DNA from: Cyanoderma ruficeps
Lineage: Eukaryota; Chordata; Aves; Passeriformes; Timaliidae
DNA: 64,000 bases
Direction: 5' to 3'
NCBI GenBank assembly: GCA_008694505.1
Contig: VZDJ01000623.1
Coordinates: 13,173,860 to 13,237,859 of the forward strand
The notes under the pieces were generated by a model, which saw only the letters and a program-made list of their open reading frames with translations, was not told where the DNA came from and did no database searches. Positions 25,128 to 36,923 of this stretch are shown here, piece after piece; position 1 is the first letter of the stretch; each line of letters begins with the position of its first letter. Both the position numbers and the translations under genes were made by a program.

Positions 25128-28100
25128 ATATGAAACATCTTGGAAACAAATGCTTTTAATGTCATTGATTTTGAAAAGAGAAAAGTGAAACAGTGTATTT
25201 CCTTGAACATATTCTATTGAAAAAGTGAAATGCCTTTGTATCACATAAGTTAACAATTGAAACAATGTTTTTATTTGATAGTTGTTCTCAATTTATGCGG
25301 GTTAATTTGAAAAACGTTTCGCCATACTGGCTGAGCCAATTCTGCTCTGTTACTTTATTTTAAATGCTTTTTTGTCTTCAGAAGCTTTGTGGAAGCTGTT
25401 CTTTCTTATTTAATGATAGTTGGATTTCCACAAATTTTACTATTGCAGCTTAAACATGAGCGTGGTTCTTTAACACAAACCAATTCCTTGCCTTAATCTC
25501 CCTCATTATGAAGTAAATTTTAAAAGAAAAGGTAATTGGACTGTCTGGAATTGGATCATGGATCATCAAAAAATTGAGTTCCATTTAAACATATACTTTT
25601 TTATATTTTAAATTGAATTATTTTTAAATATTTCTTATTCAGGTTAATGTCAAACTGCAGATAATGAGTGACACTAAGTACTTCACTTCCCCCTTATTTC
25701 AGTAGGAATTGTTGATCCTCAGCTCTGCTCAGGAGTTAACATGGCTCTGTTGTCAGTAAGGCTTCAATATTGTAATAGAAAACTACTGAATGTATTCCTA
25801 TGATCTGATTTTGAAACAACTCCTGCATTGTGTTCACTGACAAAAGCCTATCTCAATCTAGCCAAGAATTTTAATACCATCTAACTTAATTCGTTTTGAA
25901 CTAAAAGAGCTTGTGTTGCTAGGCATCAAATTGGTGATGCATGGAAAAATTGTTCACTGAATCTATAATATAAGGCTGCATGCACAAATCACAAGTAGGT
26001 TTTCTGAACGAACATGAAATCTAAACCCCTGGAAAAATCTGTATATTTAGATCATAACTTACTTTCATTGTACCCACAGATTCCATTAGTGCATAATTTG
26101 ATTTCATTTCTTTAAATGAATTTTCAGTAAAGCCTTCAGCTTTACAACAAGCATAATTTAAAAAAAATAATCTGTAACTTGATTGCTGTAGTTTATGTGG
26201 ATTATTTAGATACATATTTTCTATTGGAGAATAGAAATTTTTAGCCACATAAAATAAAAATATTATTCCAAGTACCCTCCATGTAATACAAATATATCTA
26301 CTATTTAAAGGTTTTTACCTATTGCAGAAAATATGGATGTTTCAAAATATTTGTTCTTTCAACAATGACATATAGTTGATAGAATAGCCTTAGTAATAAA
26401 CATGAAAAATGCCATTTGCTTTTAAGCTTTTCAATACAAAATTATATTATGTCAAGAATGCAAGAACTAAAGATCTTTTAAAAACATGTTCTTTTTAGCT
26501 GGAGATATTCCCTGCACATTTATTAAATATATGTACCTATACTCATGATTCCTACACTCTTCCATGAAAATCTCGCAAAGCACAGTTTGAGGACAGATCA
26601 CAAATGGACTTCATTTAGAAAAAAAAGCAAAATAAGTACTGTATACAGCAATTACTATAAACAATTTCAAGATACAAGCCAAAATTGCAGTCCTGTTTTA
26701 TTTAAAGTTTTAGCAGTTGTGCATTTTTTTAAAAATTTTTGTTTACTTTGGCTTGCATTTTTAATTCAGAGCCATGTGTTTTTACCTTTTTCTGAAACAA
26801 TTCCATATAGAAGCATTTGTGTTTGTAGTGGGAGAGATCAACTGGCATTTTAAAAATGCAGTGCTACACTATAAAAGAGCATTAAAGAACTGAAACTTTT
26901 CTCTGTTTAGTAATCAGATGGTGACAACAAAAAATCAAATAAATTTCCAGTGATGTCTTAATTATTGGATTAGAATCATAAAACACATATTAAAATATTT
27001 ACATATATATATAATAACAATAGCAACAACAAAGAATTATCTACTAATTCACTTGGAAACCTCAGTTTTATTGTACTTCTGAAATAATCCTCATGCTTGG
27101 TTCATAAAATAGTAAACTCCATCATTTTCTTAAAGAAAATCTTTTAGACAAGGCTGAAATGACTCTGTTCTTTAATGATGCTTGTCTTTTTTTTTCCATT
27201 GAGATTATTTTGTTTAGGTTGGAGGGTGGTGAATTGCTTTGTGTGCTTCAAGTACATAAAGAAAATATAATGCAAGTGTGGAGCCTTTATGGCAGTTCAT
27301 GGGCTGTGGGTCCTAATCTCTCAACCAGAAAAGATCCAGTGAAACTCCAGCCATTGCTGCCTTGAGATTTCTTCTCTGGCTTGAGGAGTGAAGTGGAGCA
27401 TGTTCAGAGGCTCACTGATGAACAGCCTTTTTTCATTACTATCTCTAAAAGAGGTCACTGTGTTAACTTCCCTGAAAATGAAAGGTATCCTAATTTTTGC
27501 AATTCAGTACTTGCAAGAAGCTTATTCATTCAGTTCCATTACTTTGTACCTTATGTTTCTGGACTAAATTGTTAAAAAGCCAAAGTTGTACACGGCATCT
27601 AAGTGAGGTACTCCTGTAGACTTGTCCTCTACCTAATGAAAACAGAGAGATGTTTTACACCAGGATGACTCTCTCTGGAGATGGCCTTCCATAACCTTAA
27701 CTAATACCTTTCATGCTTTACAGCCATCTAAAGCCGAGTAACAGTGGATGTATTCTCTGCTGCATATTATGCTTGCAATCTTTGTAGCCTGTGACACAAT
27801 CAGGAGAAAATATTTATGTCATATATGTAAGAGCTCCTGTAGCTCTACAATAACTTACAATTTTCTTCTGCTATGGAAAAAAGAAAAACAACAGACAAAA
27901 TATCTATATATAGCAATTACTCTTGTGTAGATACCCTAGTTTTCAAAATTCATAAAGAAAATAAGGTCACTATGCCTGGAAGGAATTATCATTTCTAAAA
28001 ACCAAAGCAGAACTAAAATTGTACAGGTCCAAAAGCAGAAAATACCATTAGGTGTACTTATTGATACTCATTGCTTGCAGTCTCTGGGAAGCTCTTTGCC

Positions 28101-30310
28101 TTCACAAATTATCTTGACATAGAGCTTCATTGTTTTTATTCTCTGAGTATAGTCATTATTTGCCTTCACTGTATTGTAAGTCTGGTTCCTTTCCTCTGAA
28201 ATGGGAGTTTATGCAATTATTCACCCAGATTGTATGATTTATCTTAGCTGTTAGTGGAAGAAATAATAGTATAAAGGCTCATGGATAGTGGAGAGTATAG
28301 AAGCTGATACACTTACATGTGTCATACTTATGCTTCCACTTTTTTATTGCCTAAGGCATCAGGATCTAAATACCTCTGATTACCTCTTTTTCACATGATC
28401 TACCAAGACAGCTATATTCCTTAGGAGCAATGCATCTCCTACAACACAGAATGAAATATATCAGTGTCAGGGTAAAAAAAAAGAATTTTTTTTTTTCAGT
28501 TCAAAGTGTTTGAGTGTAGCAAGATCTGTGTCTTTTTCTAGAAAATTATATGCCACTATCTTTCTTGCTAAACCTTTGCATTCTAATCTAGTAATTTGAA
28601 TGGACAAAGAAAAAACCAGCATATAATAAAAGTCCTCTAATCAATATGTTTATCCTAAGATGTTTTTAACATTTTAATAATGTTAAAATTAACGTTTTAA
28701 TGAGTTTTTATTAACAGACTGTGTAGAAAAGAGTAGAAACACAGGACTGACCATAGCCCATAAGTCTAGTTGCAAGCAGCCATGATACACAGTGGTGATA
28801 CTGTTCACTATTGTGAATTTATGTGTTTGTAAGTGCCTAATGTATACTACTTACGTATGTCATATATTTGCATGAATTTGTAGTACCTTGTTCCACACCC
28901 ATCCCTGAGATCTTCATTTTTGCCATTTTGTAATTCACTGCAGTGTAAGAGTCACAGAAATATAAAGTTTAGGTGCTTTAGCAGTGAACAAGACACTATG
29001 CTGGTGACAGTCTACAATATTTTGCTGTTCCACACCACAAGCATCTTAAATGCTTCTGAGAAGAATAGACAGGGTAAACTTGTCTTCTGAAGGAAAAAAT
29101 AAAGGGTGTATAGAAAAAAATAATTGTACCTTTTGACTTAAAGGCATTCATATATATTTCAGGTTGGTTTCATTTTATTTTTTTAGTTTTGATGTTATTA
29201 CAGATTTTTTGCTTTTTTCTCTTTTTATTGCAACAGCAAAAAAAATTTACTATGAATATTATTTAAACTGCATTTTTTCTAAAAACGGTATTGAAATTTC
29301 CTTTTTTTTTCATAAAAAGCTAAAACATAGAAAGCTTGTGATTTGCAGATAGTGTTACACATGTCTACTACTGCACTACAAATCCCAGAAATTATATGTA
29401 ATGCAAAGTGGTAGTTGGGAATTCTTTTTCAGTCTTTTTCAGTATTGAAATTCAATAATGTATCTTATCTGACTATAAAAGGTAGTATTTTGGCATACTA
29501 CTAGCCTACTAGTGGTTGTACCAGAGGAAGTGCATTGCTTTAAAAGTATAGCTTTAACTTCAAATTAATGTTCTTCATAAAATAATTGTTTTGAGCCTTT
29601 TGGTTTGCTTCTCATAGCATAGTCCAAATTCAGAATTAGGTGGTACGGATTTCTTTAGTACTTAAGAAAAGGTACCTGTATTGAAGAAGTAAATAAAAAG
29701 AAAGTAATTACTGAGCTAAGGGTGTGGTATCATTTAAGCCATTTGACAGTTACATAGTAGATTTAGTAAAAGAAAAAAAAAGAGAAGAAAAGAACAGCTA
29801 CATCAAATATGAGTCAGGAAGAGAATTAATTACCTTTCAGTTTAGATGAAACAAGAGCCAAAGGATTGAGAGTTTGGCAAACATGGGCATGCTTTGAAAG
29901 GGTTTTCCTTCAAAAGCAACACACAAAGCAGTTAAGACTTCATTGTATTCATGGAAATTTGGGGAAGTTTTTATTTGCCATATAATTTAAAATGTCTTTT
30001 CTGATAGTATGTAAAGAGCATAACATTTAAAATCTCATTGCTATAAAAGATTGCTCCTTTACTTAGCCAACATAAGTAAAAGTAACCTGTGTAACCTCAA
30101 CTCTCTGACTATTATGGAACAATAATCATTTTCTGGCAGAACCAGTTTGCAGGGTTTTCATATGTCCACCACAAAGAAAAATTGTATGTCATCTCAGTTT
30201 TATTATATCCATCAGCTGGCTGCCCATTTGTTGTGGAGTGTCTGCTGTGACTTAGGGCCGTGGCTCTATTCGCCTGTAATAGATTGCCTGAAGTGCATTC
30301 AGTGACTCTG
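25128..30310. other. Unique AT-rich intron DNA before the TAFA5 exon
   Basis: No transposon or second exon recognised. The interval is strongly AT-rich, with a 10-bp inverted repeat at 28664-28688 (TTTTAACATT / AATGTTAAAA), short A/T microsatellite-like runs near 27000 and T runs near 28490 and 29180. Base composition becomes less AT-rich in the last 80 bp before the exon. Confidence 0.55.
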
Positions 30311-30315
30311 GTACC

Positions 30316-30335
30316 TGTTGCTGGTTTTTTTCCAG
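30316..30335 (+). other. 3' splice site (acceptor) of the TAFA5 exon
   Basis: A T-rich tract (TTTTTTTCCAG) ends in AG immediately before the exon. A plausible branch-point sequence (CAGTGACT) lies about 30 nt upstream. Using this AG keeps the TAFA5 reading frame (phase 1). The CAG inside GCTGCAG|GTAC about 15 nt downstream also makes an AG, but choosing it would remove the conserved LAA residues. Confidence 0.85.
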
Positions 30336-30485
30336 GTCACCTGGCTGCAGGTACATGTGAGATTGTTACATTGGACAGAGATAGCAGCCAGCCCCGAAGG
30401 ACTATAGCCCGACAAACAGCTCGCTGTGCATGTAAAAAAGGACAGATTGCCGGCACAACAAGAGCAAGGCCAGCGTGTGTCGATG
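30336..30485 (+). CDS. TAFA5: TAFA5 (FAM19A5) internal coding exon
   Basis: TAFA5 is a small secreted, disulfide-bonded chemokine-like protein (neurokine) expressed mainly in the nervous system. Between an AG acceptor and a GTAAGG donor the exon carries 2 + 147 + 1 nt: 49 whole codons plus split codons at both ends, so both introns are phase 1 and the exon is symmetric. The translation starts HLAAGTCEIVTLDRDSS and contains RRTIARQTARCAC, KKGQIAGTTRARP and ACVD, matching the TAFA5 core as I remember it. There are four Cys (exon codons 7, 30, 32, 47). The adjacent CC pair that TAFA1-4 carry after the first Cys is absent, which points to TAFA5. Relative to the remembered human protein, Arg is Lys in CAC-K-KG and Gln is His at the 5' junction. 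The signal-peptide exon(s) and the C-terminal exon are outside the window or unrecognised. Confidence 0.94.
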
Positions 30486-30491
30486 GTAAGG
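30483..30491 (+). other. 5' splice site (donor) of the TAFA5 exon
   Basis: ATG|GTAAGG follows the ACVD codons at the point where TAFA5 homology stops. Read-through gives lysine-rich intron translation and then stops. The site leaves one base of a split codon (phase 1), which matches the phase at the upstream end. Confidence 0.88.
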
Positions 30492-32424
30492 AGAAAAAAT
30501 ATATTCAATCCGTTTCTGCCAATGCAAGAGTGGTGTCTCACTAAAAAAAATAAAACAATAAACTCTATAGAAGAAATTTTCATGTTGTACCAACTCACAA
30601 TAGCAATAGCATTGAAATTCACCCAGAGAGTAATACTGACTAATAGTATAGATATTTCAATTACATTTTTTTAATTGGAAATTTCACTTTTGTTTTAACT
30701 CGATATGCAGTTGAATGTTAAAGGCATGACACTGTTATATTCTGTGTGTGATTACAGGATCAGCAGTGAAATGGCATTTTATTCTCCCCTACTTTTTATT
30801 CCTTAAAACATTAAAAAAATGCAGCAAGAAAGCCCCAAAGGTCTTATGCCACTGGGAGGCTAATGTGACTGCTCCTGTGTGATATTTAATGCTGTTGAAG
30901 AAAGCACTGATGCTATAATTGGAATACAGTATCTGAATGTACATCACATGTCCAGTATTTTTTCTCTCTTTAAACTGATATTCTGTATGATTCACTGCAG
31001 ATGCACTGATAGCATGTAGCTGGAAAACTGCTCACATACAGGGAGATATGAAAATGTTTCACTTTGAAAGAATTTTTTGAGACAACTGAAATTCTGTTGC
31101 ATTAACAGTGAGAGAGTCTTCAAGAGAGGTCTGTCTTGCAGGGCTTTTAGCAAGCATTAATATTAAAAATGAAATTGGAGACATATTGAAAATAGGGTTG
31201 TAAAATTGTATGTTTTGATGTAGTCTCCATTAACAAAAGTAAAAAAGAGAAAAAATATGCTTATGTATTAAACTATAATAAATTCATGTATTGGCTTTAA
31301 ATACTGGCTGATTTGAGTCCTCAGATAAAAATATTGTGGAGAATATCCTACTGTTGCCTCAGAATTTGGTCATACCAGTGATTATCAAAAAAGACAGCTC
31401 AAAAGGAGATTTCAGAGCCAACCCACAAGGCTAAATATAGAACATCATGCACATTCTATTTTTGCATTTTTCTTTCACTGTTTTTAGTACTCTGTAAGAT
31501 AGTTCCTTATCTGTCTCTTTCATGATATAATACTGTAGTAGTTCTACTTTCATGTTTCATTGTAAGACCATAAGATGCAATTGCTTAAGTTATTGTGCCA
31601 TTTATAGTTGCAACTTTAGGAAAAATCCTTACTACCAATTAAAATATTCAACATATCTTTTCTATTTTAAAGCAAAATAGATCTAAGCAAGAAAAAAAAA
31701 AGAGTTTTGCACCACCTGATGGGTACAAAGCATAATTTTTCCTCGGTCAGTTTTGGCTTATGGTTAGATGCATTTGCTGTAACTTGGGTATCCAAAGGTA
31801 GCTGCGAGTAACTCCGTTTTTTCTTTATACCCAATATAGAGCAAAACACACTTTCTCAGAGTAATTTATCTCATAATAAGTGCCTAAGATAAGTCTGATG
31901 TATCACTCTGTTACACACTATTTGTCTGCCTTGCCTTCATACACCTGTGAGTGTCTTAAGATGAAACTTAATGTACATGTCACTGCACCTCATGCTTCAA
32001 TTATTACATTAGGTTGTTTTCTAAATATGGAGGCTTTGAGTCAATTTGGTATTTGGAAATATTTTTTCTTTCTTTACTTATTTCTTGGGAAAAAACTTAT
32101 GAAGAAAGTCTTTTTCAAATTCTGCTTGTGCTTTCAATGTGCTTGATCATTTTATGAAAACAGAGAACTGAATGACAACATCCATGGTTAGATATCATAT
32201 AGTCAGAGAAGCTTCTTTATGTAATACTTCATGTTTGACAAATAAGTGGGAAGTTCACCAGTTGGAAAATAAAACTTCCCTGTAACATTTGCGTCTAAAC
32301 ACCTATTTTTTTTTTTTAAAAGGCTGACAAGGAGTCCCATGGAAAAGATGAGGGGTAATGAGTACAAGTTTCCCCTGGGGATATTCCAATTAGACACAAA
32401 ATGATAATTTTTAAAAATGAGACA
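30492..32424. other. Unique intron DNA after the TAFA5 exon
   Basis: AT-rich with no repeat family recognised. Short ORFs on both strands around 30.3-30.7 kb are shadows of the exon or chance. Confidence 0.55.
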
Positions 32425-32596
32425 AATCAGCCTTTGAAACACCCCAGGGAACTGGTGGATTCCCCATAATTGTACATTTAAGATTCAGTTGGAGAGGGTG
32501 CTGGGCCCTTTCGTCTAGACTGGTATTTTTGCCTGAAAATGTTGGACCAGATGATCCTTGAGGTTCCCTTCAAGGTGTTCTTTGATTCTGTGGCAT
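32425..32596 (+). mobile_element. CR1 LINE 3' end (5'-truncated copy)
   Basis: Consecutive matches to a CR1 3' terminus: an 'aaCTGGTGGATTCCCCAT' segment, GAGGGTGCTGGGCC, TCTAGACTGGT, GTTGGACCAGATGATCCTTG, AGGTTCCCTTC and finally ATTCTGTGG. The length (about 170 bp) is typical of the many 5'-truncated CR1 insertions. It is diverged by substitutions throughout. Confidence 0.75.
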
Positions 32597-33536
32597 ATTA
32601 AGATACTAATAATATCATGGTTTTTCATTATTTTGTGAAATGTTTATAATTAGGATGTTGAGCCTTTGCTAAGAATAGCTACAACATATGTAGGACATGC
32701 TACTTTATTTTCCTGAGCACTGCTGGGGATGTGTTGCAATCAGAGCTCATAAAGGTTGGTGATACCTAGAGCTGTATGTAAAGTTTCCAGACTAAATGAA
32801 GACAAAAGTCAAATGTTTGATTTGTAGGTTTTTGTCTTGAATGAAGTTTAAAAAAATTGGTTTACATACTATCCACACAATTATATAAGAAAGAATAAGC
32901 GAGCACTTTATCTTGTCTCTTAGTTGCTTGCAAGTAAAGCTGGCAGATAAATTGGCCACTGACTGACAAGTATTCATCTGTGAATTTACCAGGTTCATAG
33001 TTTAAAGAATGAACACTGAATTGTTCCATATTTTTATACACAATTTCTAGAATAATTTTTTTCAAACACAAATACTTAATGCTTTATTCTGAACATGGCA
33101 TGAACACTACATAAAATTTTGTAGGAGAAAGCTGGTTTTGTCTCCAATATTAAGTCAAACACTGCTGGTTTAGGAATCTAGCAACCAAACTTAATTGCTG
33201 GGTTGTTTTTTTTACGATAAAGAATCTCATTTTTCAAGCAAACAAATAAATTCTTTTCTGAGCTTTCTTAAATAGGATGTAGAATGTAGTTTTGCAAATT
33301 TTAATTCATTTATATTATAGTTGATGTTAAATATATAACTGCTATTTGAAATTTCATTTTTTGTTATCAAAAAAAACCCCTCAAAAATTTGTCTCTTCAT
33401 TTTTTTCTTTATATAGTCTTGATTTTAAAGAGATTATTTCTAAAGCGAAGGTAGGCCTTAGATCTTTAATGCAAAGCCATATGTGAAGGAAGCAGGGATA
33501 GTAAATGTGACCTGCTAACCCAATACTGAGAAAATA

Positions 33537-33893
33537 TTAGCTAAAAATTTTGTTGCGTCTTCTGGCAAGAGAGTGGTTTAAGAAGTCAGTATCCAAGTTG
33601 GTAATTTTTGCAACCTTAAAATGCATTATGTTGTACCTGGCTACCATTTGTACAATGTTCAATGGAGAGAAGTACCTTAGAATATATTTGGTTGTGTAGT
33701 ATATTTCCTGGAGCTTTGAAATGCAAGTGTCAATTCTTACAGCAAAACGAGTAGGTAATTTAAGGGCTGTTAAACCTAACAAACGTTGGCTGAGATTGAA
33801 CTTGTCAACAAAGCTCTTAGAGTAACTCCTGGGTTGATTATCAAAATCCACTTTGCTTTCCACTGCTGCATCACTGACGGTCTTTTCCTAAGA
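33537..33893 (-). other. Unrecognised open frame, minus strand, with acceptor-like start
   Basis: About 116 codons are open on the minus strand from a TAG at about 33893, which is itself the end of a pyrimidine-rich acceptor-like sequence (CTTTCCTTTCTTAG), to a stop near 33537. The translation is mixed in composition (for example SKSFVDKFNLSQRLL, KLPTRFAVRIDTC, NHSLARRRNKIF) and I recognise no domain. An in-frame GTG, not ATG, is the first start-like codon. In DNA this AT-rich, a few frames of this length are expected by chance over 64 kb, so it is probably not a gene. It could be a cryptic exon or a decayed retrocopy. Confidence 0.2.
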
Positions 33894-35283
33894 AAGGAAA
33901 GACAGTGAATGTCAGATAAACAGAACTGAAATTCTTAGAAATGGAAATAAAATATTTAGAACTTGGTCTGAGCAGTACATGAAGAACAGAGATTTTCTTG
34001 TAATATTTCCATGTGTTGTAGATGCTTGATTTAATTTGTATTTTTTTCTAGCAGTCTTTAACTATGGCAGATTGCTAATGTATTCTGAAAAAAAAATCAA
34101 CATTCACCCTGATTTAAAGCTTGATTTAGTGTTGATTGCTTCATTTCCACACCCACGGAGTCATAATGTATATTTGGTATGTTTGGTTACGATGTAATTT
34201 TTATTCATCAATGTAGGGTTTGTGATATTATGACAACGGTTTGCCTGCACTTTTCATTATATTATTTTTATTTGCAACTGGTGTTCCCTAGTCCCATTTT
34301 TGAGATCAAATTCCATTGCAATGACCTCAGTTGCAGTAGTTTGATAAGATATTTTATTTCAACATAGCATGTGGTTTATCACCAGCGTAATTTCCCTGTG
34401 TGTCAGTTAAGCTTCATCTGTTTTTAAGCTGGAACCCGTGAGAGATTGGAAGATAGCAATTATTCTTTGGTTTTTTACAGTACCTTTGCTAATTTATATT
34501 TGTTTTAAAGCAAGTGATGAAAAGTTGTTGATGAAAGTTTGTGTACAGATGCAGCCATGATTTGTCTTCTTTCACAAAAATTGTATAAATCAGAAAATAA
34601 GATTTATTATGCCAAAGCCTTTCTTAGAATACTAGGACAGTATCCTGAGAAGTGTGCAAAGAACTTTCAAATATTCAATAATTCCAGTACTTATGTCCAA
34701 GACACATTTATAGGTAAAAAAAATAAACTGCAGTTTTGTTCAAAAAATAAAAACAGTTGATGACAGGAAAAGTGGCATGAGAGAATTGGTTTATTTGCCT
34801 GAGAAAATTAGGAAGGCAATCATTAATTTGCTTACCTAAATTCTGTGATTAGAAGATTCTTATGGTCTGAATTTGAGTAGTGGTTACTTTTATGTCTACT
34901 AAGTGCTATGAGAAATGCCAGGAGATCAATCCCAATATCCAAAAATCTTAAATTTGGACAGTTGTAGCTCAGGTAACTGAATTCAAAGTGTCCAGACAAC
35001 TTTTGCTACAAATCAAAGTGTGGTTTGATTGAGTTTTTGTTTGTTTATTTTTTACATCTTAAAGTTTTAGTAATAATTTCTTTAACAAGCATTGTAGCAG
35101 TATTGGTTTCTGTAGGATGTTAGTGTATATAAGTTGTTCGTACATTATGATTAACATGCTTTTCAGCTGGCACTGATTGATTTTGTTTAACACAGACACC
35201 CAGGATCTACAAGGAAGCCACATTAGTTTCAGTCAATAATTCCCTGCTCTTCTTATTATCTCTGGGACTCCATAGGGAGATGT

Positions 35284-35400
35284 AAGGGTCAGAAGTGATC
35301 ATTAATAGAATCCTAGGTCATGCACTTCAAACAAAACTTGTTAATAACTGGAGAGTTGTGTCATTCTAAAGAACCTTAGACATATTACAGGGAGCAAAAG
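35284..35400 (-). mobile_element. Possible ancient CR1 3' relic
   Basis: GGTCAGAAGTGATCATTAAT followed by a CCTAGGTCATGCA-like segment is similar in order to the reverse complement of old CR1 3' ends (GGCCAGAAGGGACCATT...ATCATCTAG...). It is heavily diverged and could be coincidence. Confidence 0.3.
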
Positions 35401-36419
35401 AAAGAAGAAAAGAGAACTATATTTTAAGAAATGAGGATTTTTGCTTTTACATTTAAAATATTTATTATGTTTGTTATTGTAATATTTATGTTATTTTAGC
35501 GTGATTTTATTGGAGATATTTCAAATCTTTCTTCACTCTACATTTTACTTTGTTGCGTTTAAGAAATGTCTCTTTAAAAAAATAAGTAAAACCAAAAGGA
35601 AAACTAGTATGCATATCAAGCTTATTTTTGAAAATGGCTGGAAGAAATAATAATTCTTTTCTTCCTTTCCTCATCCTAACTCCCACATATACAGTCACAA
35701 ATGCATCTGTACTTCTCGATTCACCAGACCATGTACATGGCTTTATTTTCTTTAAACTACTTCTAGACAATTCCATCATAATTGCAGATTTCCCTAGTTA
35801 CTGATATGGAAGTAAAATTATTTCTGTTACTCATGAGCTTCCCTTTCCTATGCATGGTACAGACATAGTCTGACAATTTCCACCTTGCAGGTCACTTTTC
35901 ATTTGAAAATGCACAGCAAGTTTTGTTCCAGTTACTTTGCTTTCAGCTCCAAACTAGGGACAATACGTAACATTCCAAAAGAAGCTGAGTGCAATTTCTT
36001 GTCTCAATAATATCATAAACTTAGTAAAATCATGTAAACATATTCACATTTAATACCACTGTTCTCTTTGGTTATGAAGGTCAAGTGTCAGTTAGATATT
36101 GAAGTGTTTCTGGGGAAGCAATGCTGTTCGACCCCAAGTCAGAAATTGAGCAGTGTTAAATGGAACATATCAGTAGCAGCACCATCAATGGCAGCAAAGA
36201 TGTGTCTATAAGAAATACAGGAAGGAAAGTTAGGATTACTCTCTTGACTGAGAATCCATAAAAAGAATAACCAAACACATGACATAAAAACAAAGCAACC
36301 AATGAAAAATACACCCAAAACCTTGCTTATGATGGTAGCATACAGATTGATAACTACCCTAAAGGAATACTTTAATGAAGAAGGGTAGGCAAGGGCTTCA
36401 CTATGTTCTGAAATATTTG

Positions 36420-36853
36420 GTACCTAAACTCAAACAGCTGAGTCACCATCTTGAGTACTGTGGCAGTTTTGGGTCCAATATAAGATGGACATCAGACTGT
36501 TACAGTGTGTTCAGAGGGGAGTGACCAAGGTAATGACATGTCTTGAGGGCAAGACTTAATGAGAGGCAACTGAGGTCACTTTGTTCATCTTGGAGAATTC
36601 TGAGGGGTCACCCTCTCTCAGTCTACAACTCCATCAAGATGGGCAGCAGATGGGGAAATCCCCTCTCTTTGGTGACTAGTGTTAGGACCCAAGGAAATGG
36701 AGTGAAACAGCATCAAGGGAAGGTCAGATTGAACATTTTGAAAAGGTTCTTCACTGAGAGTGCGGTCAGTCAATGAAACAGGTTTCCCTGGGAAATGGTC
36801 ACAGTGCCAAACTGGTCAGGAGTTCAAGGAGCATTTGGACAACACTCTTGGTC
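36420..36853 (+). mobile_element. Older CR1 copy, left part (split by a later insertion)
   Basis: A + strand CR1 3' portion: a GAGTACTGTGGCAGTTTTGG segment, GTGTTCAGAGGGGAGTGACC, CTTGAGGGCAAGACTTAATG, then a frame reading RQLRSLCSSWRILRGH, SLVTSVRTQGNG and LNILKRFFTESAV, the C-terminal part of CR1 ORF2. It stops in mid-element at AACACTCTTGGTC, where the opposite-strand CR1 begins. The missing end is found at about 40305-40412. Confidence 0.85.
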
Positions 36854-36923
36854 ACAGAATCACAGAATGTGTAGGTTGAGAGAGACCTTCAAGATCATCG
36901 AGTCCAACCCATGCCCTAACACC

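Larger units (their letters stand above)
1..30335 (+). other. TAFA5: TAFA5 intron upstream of the exon (partial)
   Basis: About 30 kb of AT-rich DNA with stops in all frames and only short chance ORFs. I found no signal-peptide exon (neither known TAFA5 amino terminus is recognisable), so the whole stretch is read as intron or upstream DNA of TAFA5. Recognisable content is limited to CR1 relics at about 1.6 kb, 16.4 kb and 17.3 kb, the solo LTR at 24.1-25.1 kb and simple repeats. An unrecognised short non-coding or alternative first exon cannot be excluded. Confidence 0.75.
32597..36419. other. Unique intron DNA with one possible CR1 relic
   Basis: AT-rich with no host exon recognised. It contains the unexplained minus-strand open frame at 33537-33893. 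A stretch near 35284-35400 (TAAGGGTCAGAAGTGATCAT...) loosely resembles the reverse complement of an old CR1 3' end. Confidence 0.5.

Noticed and set aside
30350..30356. CAG|GTAC inside the TAFA5 exon as an alternative acceptor or donor
   Set aside because: Using it as acceptor would remove the conserved LAA residues and lacks its own pyrimidine tract; as donor it would cut off the TAFA5 core.
30299..30622. 107-codon frame on the minus strand over the exon
   Set aside because: Antisense of the TAFA5 exon. The + strand reading has unmistakable family similarity and proper splice sites.
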